Shown here in pieces: positions 52,675 through 62,268 of a DNA stretch of 64,000 bases. Position 1 is the first letter of the stretch, and every line of letters begins with the position of its first letter. Under the pieces are notes generated by a model. It saw only the letters and a list, made by a program, of their open reading frames with translations, had not been told where the DNA came from and searched no databases. The translations under genes were made by a program, and so were the position numbers. Source of the DNA: Dermacoccus abyssi (GTDB taxonomy: Bacteria > Actinomycetota > Actinomycetes > Actinomycetales > Dermatophilaceae); the NCBI RefSeq assembly GCF_003515945.1, contig NZ_QWLM01000006.1, positions 1 to 64,000 of the forward strand, read 5' to 3'.

Positions 52675-54503
52675 CAGGCGGTGCCCTCCTGAGCTGTGCG
52701 GCGACGGTCGGCCAGCGTCACGCGGCCGCGACCCGCGTACGTGGCGGTGCGCGCACCGAGACGCTCCGGGTCGAGACCCGAGGCCGGGTGGCCGTTACCG
52801 AAGAACTTCGTACGGGCGAGAAGTGCCACTACGGGGTGGGTGAACAGCATGACGACCAGGAGGTCGATGAGCGTCGTAAGGCCGAGCGTGAACGCGAAGG
52901 CCTTGACCGTGCTCTCCGACAGGACGTACAGCACGACGGCCGCGAGGAAGTTCACCGCGTCCGAGATGATGATCGTGCGCTTGGCCCGGGCCCAACCGGT
53001 GTCGACCGCGGCTCGTAGTGGCCGTCCCGAGCGCACTTCGTCTCTCACGCGTTCGAAGTACACGATGAACGAGTCGGCGGTGATACCGATCGCGACGATG
53101 AGGCCCGTGACACCCGCCATGGACAGACGGAAGTTGTTGACCGAACCCAGCAGCGTCACGGCGAGGTAGGTCATGGCCGCTGCGACGAGCAGGGACGCGA
53201 CCGTCACGAGGCCGAGCGCACGGTACTGGAGGAGCGAGTACAGGACGACGAGGCCGAGACCGATGGCGCCGGCGATGATGCCCTTCGTCAGCTGGTCGGA
53301 GCCGAGCTCCGGGCTCAGCTGATCGGACGTGAGTTCCTTGAACGACATCGGCAGCGCACCGAACTTGAGGGAGTCAGCGAGCAGCTTGCCGCTCTCGGCT
53401 GTGAACCCACCCGTGATCTGGGCCTGGCCCGACGTGAGCGGCTCACGGACGTTCGGGGCCGAGATCGACTGACCGTCGACCGTGATGGCGAAGCGGTTGC
53501 GCGGCTCCTGAAGGAGCGCCAATCGGCGCGTCACGTTGGCGAAGGCCGTCTTGCCCTCACCGTTGAGCTTGAGGTCGACGGCGATCTCGCCCGTCTGGTT
53601 GCCCTGCTGGTTCGTGGCCATACCGCTGCTCGCGTCCGTGAGATCGGCGCCCTTGACCTCGACCGGTCCGAGCAGCAGCTTCTCGTTGCCCTCCTTCGAA
53701 CAGACGACAACCGGCTTGTTCGCCGGGATGCTCGCCGCGACCTCCTGGTAGGAGGGCGTGCAGGCATAGACCTGGAGCAGCTGGTTGTACGTCATGTTCG
53801 ACGAGGCGATGCCGGCCTTGACCCACGCGGCGTCGACCTTCTGCTCGCCCCACGCGGTGTCGCTGGCGTTCTCCGGGCCGGCCTGCTTGTAGGCCGAGGG
53901 CAGGACGTCCTTCGACGAGCTGGAACTCGACGGTGCAGGCGACGACGATCCACCCGAGGAGCTCGCCGACGGGGAGGTCGATGCCGAAGCCGAGGGCGTC
54001 GCCTGGTTCGCGCCGGAGGTCTTGATGACCTCGGGCAGGCGGTAGGGCGACTGTCCCTGCTTCGAGCCCTGGGCCGTCGCGACGACGGCGCGGAAGTCGA
54101 GCTGCGAAGAGCGCGACAGGGAGTCGAGCACCTGACGGCTCGGGTTGCCCGGAATCGACACGACGATGTTGCGCGCACCGAGCGTCGTCACCTCGGCCTC
54201 GGCGGTGCCGGACGCGTCGACGCGGTTACGGATGATGTCGACGGCCTGCTTGACCTGCGACTCGTTGACGGACGAACCGCCGGTGACGACAGGTTCGAGG
54301 ACGACCTCACGGCCACCCTCCAGGTCGAGACCGAGCTTCGGCAGCCAGCTGTCCGTTGCCGCGATTCCGCCGATGAGAGCCAGGAACACGATGAGGAGGC
54401 CGGCGAGGCTCTTCTTCGGGCTGGACGGCGGAGTCTTCTTCGCCTTCGCGCGGTTCGGGCGGTTCGAGTCGATGTTGTGCGGCGCGCCGGTCGGCGTGCT
54501 CAT
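52674..54503 (-). CDS. secD: Protein translocase subunit SecD
   Basis: The 609-residue protein has an N-terminal helix, [15 protein letters not shown], the large extracytoplasmic P1 domain, and six C-terminal helices with [35 protein letters not shown] (the conserved proton-path helix). A Ser/Pro-rich low-complexity insert lies at about residues 168-200 in the first extracytoplasmic part, a feature of actinobacterial SecD. The start overlaps the yajC stop by four bases. Confidence 0.96.
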   Translation of the reverse strand: [609 protein letters not shown]

Positions 54504-54856
54504 CGTGCGTCGCCCTCGGCGCCTGCAGCGTCGTCGCCTCGGTTCTCGTCCTGAACCCGACCGGAGACCGGGTCGACATTGGCCGGCAGCAGCGCGCGGC
54601 GGTCGAAGCGGATCACCGTGCCGGGCGCCACCTCGACCTCACCCGTGGCGTCGTCGAGGCGACGCAGCGTGCCGTACATTCCACTCGTCGTACAGACCTC
54701 GTCGCCCACGCTCAGCGCAGCCTGCGCCCTCTGGGTCGCCTGGGCTCGCTTGCGTTGGCTGAAGAACATCAGCGCAATGAGGAGGAAGGGCAGGAGCAGC
54801 AGGAGCATCGAGAAGCCGGAGCCTCCCGACTGCGATGCGGCAACCATGTTCGGCAT
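54500..54856 (-). CDS. yajC: Preprotein translocase subunit YajC
   Basis: This 118-residue single-pass protein has a helix GFSMLLLLLPFLLIALMFF, then QRKRAQATQRAQAALSVGDEVCTTSGMYGTLRRLDD and an acidic tail. ATG 54856 was chosen as GAGG lies six bases before it; the longer frame has no similarity. It heads the yajC-secD-secF set. Confidence 0.92.
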   Translation of the reverse strand: MPNMVAASQSGGSGFSMLLLLLPFLLIALMFFSQRKRAQATQRAQAALSVGDEVCTTSGMYGTLRRLDDATGEVEVAPGTVIRFDRRALLPANVDPVSGRVQDENRGDDAAGAEGDAR

Positions 54857-54931
54857 GAAAATCCTCACGTAGTTCTCGGGTCTGCCGGGGTCCGCATCCA
54901 CGTCAGGTGCCGGACCACTGGCCGCACCACC

Positions 54932-56026
54932 CTACCCGGTGAAGCGCCCGTCCCCACCCTCGGCCGGGTCGAACAGCGCGCCGCCCAGGGACGATTCCGG
55001 TGGGGTGAGCCCGAGGTGACTCCACGCGAGCGGCGCCGCAGCGCGCCCCCGCGGCGTGCGGATCATGTAGCCCTCGCGCACGAGGTACGGCTCGGCCACG
55101 GTCTCGACGGTGTCGGGCTCCTCACCGACGGCGACGGCGAGTGTCGACAGGCCCACAGGCCCACCACCGAACCGGCGGCACAGGGCCTCGAGCACGGCAC
55201 GGTCGAGCCTGTCGAGACCGCTCGCGTCGACATCGAAGAGGTCGAGCGCGGCTCGGGCCGACCCCAGGTCGACGACCTGACGGCCGTGCACCTGCGCGTA
55301 GTCACGGACGCGGCGCAGGAGTCGGTTCGCGATGCGCGGGGTACCGCGCGAGCGACCGGCGATCTCCTCGATGCCCTCGCGTGTCGCGGGCACGCCGAGC
55401 AGGTCGGCGTTGCGCGCGAGGATGGCAGCAAGATCGCTCGCCTTGTAGTAGTCGAGGTGGCCGGTGAAGCCGAAGCGGTCACGCAGCGGCGCGGGCAGCA
55501 GCCCCGCACGCGTGGTGGCGCCGACGACGGTGAACGGCGGCAGTTCGAGCGGGATGGCCGTCGCGCCCGGCCCCTTGCCGACGATGACGTCGACTCGGAA
55601 GTCCTCCATCGCGAGGTAGAGCATCTCCTCCGCCGGGCGGGCCATGCGGTGGATCTCGTCGAGGAAGAGCACCTCGCCCTCGGTGAGAGAGCTGAGGATG
55701 GCCGCCAGGTCACCCGCGTGCTGGATGGCTGGTCCGCTCGTGATGCGAATAGGGGCCTCGAGCTCGCTCGCCACGATCATGGCGAGCGTCGTCTTGCCGA
55801 GCCCGGGAGGGCCTGAGAGGAGGACGTGGTCCGGCGGAGCACCGCGTCGGCGCGCCGCCTCGAGCACGAGACCGAGCTGATCACGCACCCGCTCCTGACC
55901 GGGGAAGTCGGCCAGCTTCTTCGGCCTCAGGGCCGCTTCGAGCTGCTGCTCGTCCTCGGAACCGTTCGGGTCGACGAGGCGCGGCGAGATGTCGGCGCTG
56001 TGGTCCTCGAAGTGTGCCGGACTCAT
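54932..56026 (-). CDS. ruvB: Holliday junction branch migration helicase RuvB
   Basis: The 364-residue AAA+ motor has Walker A GPPGLGKT (72-79), Walker B FLDEIHR (121-127), the sensor segment [19 protein letters not shown], and a C-terminal winged helix ending HLGLTPP. It overlaps the ruvA stop by four bases. Confidence 0.97.
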   Translation of the reverse strand: MSPAHFEDHSADISPRLVDPNGSEDEQQLEAALRPKKLADFPGQERVRDQLGLVLEAARRRGAPPDHVLLSGPPGLGKTTLAMIVASELEAPIRITSGPAIQHAGDLAAILSSLTEGEVLFLDEIHRMARPAEEMLYLAMEDFRVDVIVGKGPGATAIPLELPPFTVVGATTRAGLLPAPLRDRFGFTGHLDYYKASDLAAILARNADLLGVPATREGIEEIAGRSRGTPRIANRLLRRVRDYAQVHGRQVVDLGSARAALDLFDVDASGLDRLDRAVLEALCRRFGGGPVGLSTLAVAVGEEPDTVETVAEPYLVREGYMIRTPRGRAAAPLAWSHLGLTPPESSLGGALFDPAEGGDGRFTG

Positions 56027-56629
56027 CGGCCGAGCTCCCGTAGGGCCAGGCGCAACAGGACGGGCGTCGTGGCGCTGTCGGCCTCGGGCAGCTTGGCGAC
56101 CTTGGCCACGGCGTCATCAGCCTGCTTGGCGCTCCAGCCGAGCCCCACGAGCGCCTCTGCCACCTGCGAGTCACCCGGTGTCGTCGCGGCAGGTACCTCG
56201 GGCGTGGCCTTTGTTTCGCCCGTACCGACGGGCACGACCTTGTCGCGCAGTTCGAGGACGATGCGCTCCGCGCCCTTCTTTCCGATGCCGGGCACCTTCG
56301 TCAGAGCCGTGACGTTGCCCGTGGCGATCGCCGACGACAGCTGCGCCGGGTCGTGAACGGCCAGCATCGCGAGCGCGAGGCGCGGCCCCACCCCGCTGAC
56401 GGTCTGCACCTGCTCGAACAGGGCGCGTTCGTCGTCACCGCCGAAGCCGAAGAGGGTGAGCGAGTCCTCACGCACCACCAGCGACGTCGCCAGGCGCATC
56501 GGCGCCCCCCGGGCGCGCCGAGGCGGCCGTCGCAGGCGTGGTGTGGACGAGCAGCCCGACTCCCCCGACCTCGAGGACGACGGTGTCGAGCGTCGCTGCT
56601 GCGACGGCGCCGGTGAGGCTGGAGATCAT
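56023..56629 (-). pseudogene. ruvA: Holliday junction protein RuvA, apparent frameshift at a C6 run
   Basis: From ATG 56629, which overlaps the ruvC stop (ATGA), the frame reads [41 protein letters not shown], the normal RuvA start. The rest, MRLATSLVVREDSLTLFGFGG, the helix-hairpin-helix motifs (VSGVGPRLALAML, VPGIGKKGAERIVLEL) and domain III, is in another frame. The frames meet at six C on the plus strand (56505-56510); removal of one C restores ARPGAPMRLATS and a standard 201-residue protein. A true loss of ruvA is unlikely with ruvB and ruvC intact, so a miscalled base is probable. Confidence 0.88.
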
Positions 56630-57273
56630 GGACGGGCTCCTCGGGTGGTGGCGTCGCGGGAGGCGGACGAGCGCAGCGGCTCACGATACTGCTTGGCCGC
56701 CGAACGGGATCGACGCGCCGCAGCAGCTTCTGCGGCACGGTACTGAGCTGCCGCCGGGGCGAGTGGACGCTCGCCGTCGGTGTTGGCCCGACGGGCGGCA
56801 CCCGCACCACGCCAGTGGTGACAGATGGCAAGAGCCAGAGCGTCGGCGGCGTCAGCAGGCTTGGGGGCGCTCTCGAGACCGAGGATGCGCGTCACCATGG
56901 CCGTCACCTGAGCCTTGTCGGCCCGCCCATTGCCCGTGACAGCTGCCTTCACCTCGGACGGCGTGTGCAGACCGAGCGGCAACCCGCGCGACGCAGCAGC
57001 GAGCATCGGAACGGCGGAGGCCTGGGCGGTGCCCATGATGGTCGAGACGTCGTTTCGGGCGAACATGCGCTCGACGGCGACGGCGTCCGGCCTGGTGCGT
57101 TCGAAGACGGCCTCGAGTTCCACCTGCAACTCGTGAAGACGCTCGTGCAGTGGGGTGTCCGCACCGGTGCGGATCACGCCGACCGTGACGATCTGCAGGC
57201 GTCCGCCGGGAGCGCCCTGAACCACTCCGACGCCGCAGCGCGTCAGACCGGGGTCAACGGCGAGCACACGCAT
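56626..57273 (-). CDS. ruvC: Crossover junction endodeoxyribonuclease RuvC
   Basis: The 215-residue resolvase has the catalytic Asp7 in [12 protein letters not shown], Glu68 in [11 protein letters not shown], and the C-terminal [17 protein letters not shown] with the final acidic pair. The last 40 residues form a basic tail absent in E. coli RuvC. ATG 57273 starts the conserved strand; the upstream extension has no similarity. Confidence 0.96.
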   Translation of the reverse strand: MRVLAVDPGLTRCGVGVVQGAPGGRLQIVTVGVIRTGADTPLHERLHELQVELEAVFERTRPDAVAVERMFARNDVSTIMGTAQASAVPMLAAASRGLPLGLHTPSEVKAAVTGNGRADKAQVTAMVTRILGLESAPKPADAADALALAICHHWRGAGAARRANTDGERPLAPAAAQYRAAEAAAARRSRSAAKQYREPLRSSASRDATTRGARP

Positions 57274-57446
57274 GCGCAACGCTCCTTCCGCTGACGGGAC
57301 CGCTCCGGCACCTGACCAACAAGCTGACAAGACGATGAGTCGATGCGAACACCTGTTCGCACCCGATCACTCTACCGTCGCACACGCCGAAGGCGACCCG
57401 ACCCGCCGAGGGTCGAGCCGCCTTCCGCTCGTGACGTGCTTGCCGA

Positions 57447-58220
57447 TCAGTCCTCGGCGTCGAGTTCGGCGAGAACCTCGTCCGAGACCTGACCGTTGGC
57501 GAAGACGTTCTGCACGTCGTCGCTGTCCTCGAGTGCCTCGATGACACGGAACATCTTCTTCGCGCCGTCCTTGTCGAGGGGAACTTCCATCGACGGCATC
57601 CACGAGGCCTCGGCGGAGTCGTAGTCGATACCGGCCGACTGGAGCGCCTCACGCACACCCACGAAGTCGCCCGCTTCGGAGACGATCTCGAAGGACTCAC
57701 CGAGGTCGTTGACCTCCTCGGCACCGGCCTCGAGGACGATCTCGAGGACGCCGTCCTCCGTCGCGTCGTCCTTGTCTCCCTGGTCCTTGGGCACGATGAC
57801 GACGCCCTTGCGGTTGAACAGGTAGGCGACCGAACCGGAGTCGGCCATCGAGCCGCCGTTCTTCTGCAGAGCGGTGCGAACCTCGGCGACGGCGCGGTTC
57901 TTGTTGTCCGTCAGGCACTCGATGAGCACGGCGACGCCGCCAGGGGCGTAACCCTCGTACATGAGGGCCTGGTACTCGGCTCCACCGGCCTCTGCGCCCG
58001 AACCGCGCTTGACGGCGCGGTCGATGTTGTCGTTGGGGACCGACGACTTCTTCGCCTTCTGGATGGCGTCGTACAGCGTCGGGTTACCGGCCGGGTCCCC
58101 GCCACCGGAACGGGCCGCAACCTCGATGTTCTTGATGAGCTTGGCGAACAGCTTGCCGCGCTTGGCGTCGATCGCAGCCTTCTTGTGCTTCGTCGTCGCC
58201 CATTTGGAGTGGCCGCTCAT
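57447..58220 (-). CDS. YebC/PmpR-family regulatory protein
   Basis: This 257-residue protein begins [37 protein letters not shown], the family start, and has three domains with [26 protein letters not shown] and an acidic end. Members act as transcription regulators or as translation factors for proline-rich stretches. It stands ahead of ruvC on the same strand as in most Actinobacteria; the pdxT gene often found upstream is replaced here by a divergent kup gene. Confidence 0.93.
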   Translation of the reverse strand: MSGHSKWATTKHKKAAIDAKRGKLFAKLIKNIEVAARSGGGDPAGNPTLYDAIQKAKKSSVPNDNIDRAVKRGSGAEAGGAEYQALMYEGYAPGGVAVLIECLTDNKNRAVAEVRTALQKNGGSMADSGSVAYLFNRKGVVIVPKDQGDKDDATEDGVLEIVLEAGAEEVNDLGESFEIVSEAGDFVGVREALQSAGIDYDSAEASWMPSMEVPLDKDGAKKMFRVIEALEDSDDVQNVFANGQVSDEVLAELDAED

Positions 58221-58426
58221 GTCTCCCTCTCGCTGGTCCGTCGTGCCGTTCCTCTGGGGTTCTGTCGCGGTGCTCCTTCACCGAAGGCCCGCGGGGCGGC
58301 TCACGACGACACGCGCGTCCACCCGTCAGATCTGTCGGCAGTCTAACGGGGTGCGCTCCTCGCCTCACATCTGCTCAGGTGAACCACAGTTGCCGCGACA
58401 CGCCACTGCAGGTTCATACTTTCGAC

Positions 58427-60364
58427 GTGACATCTTCGAACGGGTCCGCGTCGGTCACTGCGGAAACTGACGAGCGGGCCGGCGGGCACCGGAAGAAGGG
58501 TGCCGGCGCGCTCGTGCTCGGCGCGCTCGGTGTCGTCTTCGGCGACATCGGCACGAGCCCCCTGTACTCCGTGCAGAGCGTGTTCAACGCCGGCCACAAC
58601 GCCGTCATCGCCAACGAGGCAGACATCTACGGAACGATCTCCTGGATGTTCTGGTCGCTCACCATCATCGTGACGATCAAGTACGTGCTCTTCGTGCTCC
58701 GCGCCGACAACGACGGCGAGGGCGGCATCATGGCGCTCGCGGCGCTCGTGCGCCAGGGAGTGCCCAAGGGCGGCAAGCGCTGGAGCGTCGTCATGCTTCT
58801 CGGCGTCATCGGAGCGTCGCTGTTCTTCGGCGACAGCGTGATCACCCCCGCGATCTCCGTCATGTCGGCCGTCGAAGGCCTCGAAGTCGTGCGGCCCGGA
58901 CTCAACCAATACGTCGTACCGATCGGCGCCGTCATCATCACGATCCTGTTCCTCGTGCAGCGCAAGGGCACCGAGGTCGTCGGCAAGTTCTTCGGCCCCG
59001 TCATGATCCTGTGGTTCGTCACCATCGCCGCCCTCGGCATCGGCCAGATCGTGCGCGACCCGCACATCCTCAAGGCGTTCCTGCCGAACTACGCCACGCT
59101 GTTCGTCGTCGAGCACCCCTTCATCGCGTTCATCGCCGCCGGCTCGATCGTCCTGTGCGTCACCGGCGCCGAAGCCCTCTACGCCGACATGGGTCACTTC
59201 GGGCGCGCCCCCATCACCCGAGCCTGGTTCCTCCTCGTGTTCCCCTCGCTCGTCCTCAACTACATGGGCCAGGGCTCGCTCATCCTCACCAACCCGGACA
59301 AGATCGCGAACCCGTTCTTCCTCCTCGCCCCCGAATGGGCGAAGCTACCGCTCGTCATCCTCGCGACCATGGCCACCGTCATCGCCTCCCAGGCCGTCAT
59401 CTCCGGTGCGTTCTCCGTGGCACGACAGGCCGAACGAACCGGTTACCTGCCCCGAATGACCGTGCGTCACACCGGCCAGGAGGAAGAGGGCCAGATCTAC
59501 ATTCCCGGGGTCAACTGGGTGCTCTTCATCGGCGTCATGCTTCTGCTCTTCGCCTTCCGCAGTTCGGAGAAACTCGCCGTCGCCTACGGCCTCGCCGTCA
59601 CCGGCACATTCCTCATGACGACGACGCTGTTCCTCGTCTACGCCCACAGCACGCTCAAGTGGCGCACCTGGCGCATCGTCACCCTCGGCGTCGCGCTCTA
59701 CCTCTTCGAAGGCATCTTCTTCCTCGCCAACGTCGCCAAACTGCTGCACGGCGGTTGGCTGCCCGTCGTCATCGCACTCGGCATCGGCATGTCCATGCTC
59801 ACCTGGCAGAAGGGGCGCGCCATCGTCGCCACCCGCCGCCAGAGCATCGAAGGTCCCCTCGCCACCTTCGTCGAAACAGCCCGCAGCGGCGACCTGCGCG
59901 AAGTGCCCGGCACCGCCGTGTTCCTCCACCCCGACAAGGACACGACGCCCCTCGCCCTGCGCGAGAACGCCAACTTCAACCACGTCATCCACGAGAACGT
60001 CTTCATCGTCAGCACCCTCAGCGCCAACGTGCCCCACGTCGCCCCCGAAGACACCGTCATCCTCGACCAACTCGGCAACGACTACGACCGCATCACCCTT
60101 CTCACCCTCAAGTACGGCTTCCAGGACGACCAAGACGTCCCCGCCGCACTGCGCATCGCCAAGGAACAAGGCGTCGACATCGACCCCGACACCGCCTACT
60201 ACTTCGTCTCCGAAACCAGCCTCATCGACACCGGCCGCCCCGGCATGAACAAACTGCGCAAACTGCTCTTCATCGCCATGACCCACAACGCCGCCGTCCC
60301 CGCCGACTACTTCCGCCTCCCCAAGGAGCGAACGGTGATGATGGGAGCGCAGATCCTTTTGTAG
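58427..60364 (+). CDS. kup: Low-affinity potassium uptake protein Kup
   Basis: This roughly 645-residue K+ transporter has the family opening ALVLGALGVVFGDIGTSPLYSVQSVF, about twelve membrane helices with ALYADMGHFG and GQGSLILTNP, and a C-terminal cytoplasmic domain (from about residue 480) with NVPHVAPEDTVILDQLGNDYDRITLLTLKYGFQ. The GTG at 58427 is used; a GTG 16 codons upstream (58379) is possible and neither has a clear ribosome-binding site. The last codons and stop lie inside a perfect hairpin. Confidence 0.92.
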   Translation: MTSSNGSASVTAETDERAGGHRKKGAGALVLGALGVVFGDIGTSPLYSVQSVFNAGHNAVIANEADIYGTISWMFWSLTIIVTIKYVLFVLRADNDGEGGIMALAALVRQGVPKGGKRWSVVMLLGVIGASLFFGDSVITPAISVMSAVEGLEVVRPGLNQYVVPIGAVIITILFLVQRKGTEVVGKFFGPVMILWFVTIAALGIGQIVRDPHILKAFLPNYATLFVVEHPFIAFIAAGSIVLCVTGAEALYADMGHFGRAPITRAWFLLVFPSLVLNYMGQGSLILTNPDKIANPFFLLAPEWAKLPLVILATMATVIASQAVISGAFSVARQAERTGYLPRMTVRHTGQEEEGQIYIPGVNWVLFIGVMLLLFAFRSSEKLAVAYGLAVTGTFLMTTTLFLVYAHSTLKWRTWRIVTLGVALYLFEGIFFLANVAKLLHGGWLPVVIALGIGMSMLTWQKGRAIVATRRQSIEGPLATFVETARSGDLREVPGTAVFLHPDKDTTPLALRENANFNHVIHENVFIVSTLSANVPHVAPEDTVILDQLGNDYDRITLLTLKYGFQDDQDVPAALRIAKEQGVDIDPDTAYYFVSETSLIDTGRPGMNKLRKLLFIAMTHNAAVPADYFRLPKERTVMMGAQILL

Positions 60365-60391
60365 GGCGCTCGCGCCCTACAAAAGGATCTG
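60350..60391. terminator. Perfect 20-bp hairpin overlapping the kup stop codon
   Basis: CAGATCCTTTTGTAGGGCGC pairs with its exact complement over a two-base loop. The left arm contains the last kup codons and the TAG, so the stem begins within the coding region. It would terminate kup transcription and, in the other direction, any read-through from the minus strand. Confidence 0.8.
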
Positions 60392-60531
60392 CCTGTCTTT
60401 TCCCTTGCGCTGTCGCACCGGGGGCGTCCGCTTCCAGCCGGGTTCGGTTCTTGAAGAGCGTTGTGGCTTGGGTGCTTGCCTGGCTTTTCAGGCGGCGATT
60501 TCTGGGTTGGGTTTTCGAGGAACGGGGGTGT

Positions 60532-61110
60532 TCAGCGCCAGGCTGATGTTGTCGTCAGACCCTCGACGTGGTCGTCGAATTCCACCGGGCGCGGCAAGTG
60601 GGTGCGGCCCGCCAAGTGCAACGCCCGCACCACCGGCTTCGCGCGCACCCGACGGACATCCGTCACCGCCTCGTTGTGGAACCGGTGCGCCAACTCCACC
60701 CGCTCACACGCGTCGCCCAATCGACGCCGCACCTGCGTGCCCGCCGCCCACCCCGGAGCCCAGTCCTCGACCACCGCGCCGAGGGCCGCCGTCAGCTCGC
60801 CCTCGATGAGCGCCCGTTCCTCGGGCACACCCACCTCCTGCACCTCTGCGGTGATCTGAGCGCCTTCCGACGCCTCCAGCGACGCACTCGCCGCCGACGC
60901 CAGGAGAAACGCACTCGCGGCGTCCAGGTCGGCGCCGTTCGCCAGTTCCAGGGCAACCTCCGCGCGCCGCACCAACTGGGCGTCGAGCGCCGCGAGCGAC
61001 CCCTCGACCCGTGCGTGCAACCGGTCGAGCCGGGCAGCCGTGTAGCTCAGGTACCACGCGATGGCGAGCGCTCCCGCGAGCAGGAGCGCGACAACGGTCC
61101 ATTCCTGCAC
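60532..61110 (-). CDS. LemA-like single-pass membrane protein
   Basis: This 192-residue protein starts with a membrane helix (WTVVALLLAGALAIAWYLSY) and has LemA-like helical sequence, AARLDRLHARVEGSLAALDAQLVRRAEVALELA, and later AHRFHNEAVTDVRRVR. It replaces the Rv2609c-type gene next to pimA; the NUDIX part present there is not seen here. Function is unknown. It follows pimA by two bases, so it belongs to the PI-mannoside operon. Confidence 0.7.
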   Translation of the reverse strand: MQEWTVVALLLAGALAIAWYLSYTAARLDRLHARVEGSLAALDAQLVRRAEVALELANGADLDAASAFLLASAASASLEASEGAQITAEVQEVGVPEERALIEGELTAALGAVVEDWAPGWAAGTQVRRRLGDACERVELAHRFHNEAVTDVRRVRAKPVVRALHLAGRTHLPRPVEFDDHVEGLTTTSAWR

Positions 61111-61112
61111 GG

Positions 61113-62264
61113 CTACGACCTCCTCGCGATGCGCAACGTCCGCTCACTCACCTCGTGCGAGCTCGCCACCGTCTCGTACGCCGTGAGGATGTGGCGTGCG
61201 ACGGTGCTCCAGTCGTAGATGCGGGCGCGCTCCGCGCCCCGACGCGCCAGGTCTGCGCGGCGCTGGGGGTCGTCGAGCATCGCCGTCACACGGCGGGCGA
61301 GGTCGCCCTCGTCGCCCGTGCGGAACAGGACACCGCAGCGCCCACCGTCCAACACGCGCGCGAACGCCTCGAGGTCACTCGCCACAACCGGCACCCCGGC
61401 GCTCAATGCCTCGACGAGGATGATGCCGAAACTCTCACCGCCGGTGTTCGGCGCGATGTAGAGGTCGACCGAGCGGAACAGCGACGCCTTCTCCGCATCG
61501 GAGATCATGCCGAGGAACTCGATGCGCTCACGCATCTGCTCGGGAACGGCCTTGATCACCTCGTCGCGCTCCCCCGGCCCGGCGACGAGCAGCCGCACAC
61601 CCGGGTAGCTGCGGGCGATCTGCGGCAGAGCGCGCACGAGGACGTCGAGACCCTTGCGCGGTTCGTTCATCCGCCCGAGGAACGCGATCGTCGGGCGCTC
61701 GTCCGTGCCGCGCCAGGCAGGGTTCTGGGGTGCCTGCGCAAATTGGTCGACGTACACACCGTTCGGGACGACGACCGCGTCACCACCGAGGTGACGCGCC
61801 ACCGTCTCACGCGCTGCCTGCGACACCGCGATGCGGCCCGTGATCTTCTCCAGGCCAGGACGAAGCAGCGGGTGCGCGGCGTGCAGCGCGCGAGAACGCA
61901 CGTTGGAGGTGTGGAACGTCGCCACGACGGGTCCGTCATACGCCCACAGGGCGAGCATCGACACGCTGGGGCTGACCGGCTCGTGCACGTGCAGGACGTC
62001 GAACTGACCGCGCTCCAACCAGCGGTTGACGCGGGCAGCCGTCAGTGGGCCGAAGGCGAGGCGCGCCACGGAGCCGTTGTAGCGAATCGGCACGGCACGC
62101 CCGGCGCTGACGAAGTAGTCGGGCATGTGCGTCTCGTCGTCCGCGGGCGCGAGGACGCTCACGTCGTGGCCAGCGCCGATGAGGTACTCGGCGAGGTCGC
62201 GCACGTGCAGCTGCACGCCGCCGGGCACGTCGAACGAGTACGGGCTGACGAGACCGACGCGCAT
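61113..62264 (-). CDS. pimA: GDP-mannose-dependent phosphatidylinositol mannosyltransferase PimA
   Basis: PimA adds the first mannose to phosphatidylinositol on the inner membrane face. The 383-residue GT4 enzyme has the acceptor-side loop FDVPGGVQLHVRDLAEYLIGAGHDVSVLAP, VHVHEPVSPS, and the nucleotide-sugar E-x7-E motif GGESFGIILVEALSAGVPVVASD (Glu about 275 and 283). Its neighbours, the acyltransferase and PI-phosphate synthase, are the fixed partners of this pathway. Confidence 0.94.
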   Translation of the reverse strand: MRVGLVSPYSFDVPGGVQLHVRDLAEYLIGAGHDVSVLAPADDETHMPDYFVSAGRAVPIRYNGSVARLAFGPLTAARVNRWLERGQFDVLHVHEPVSPSVSMLALWAYDGPVVATFHTSNVRSRALHAAHPLLRPGLEKITGRIAVSQAARETVARHLGGDAVVVPNGVYVDQFAQAPQNPAWRGTDERPTIAFLGRMNEPRKGLDVLVRALPQIARSYPGVRLLVAGPGERDEVIKAVPEQMRERIEFLGMISDAEKASLFRSVDLYIAPNTGGESFGIILVEALSAGVPVVASDLEAFARVLDGGRCGVLFRTGDEGDLARRVTAMLDDPQRRADLARRGAERARIYDWSTVARHILTAYETVASSHEVSERTLRIARRS

Positions 62265-62268
62265 CGTG

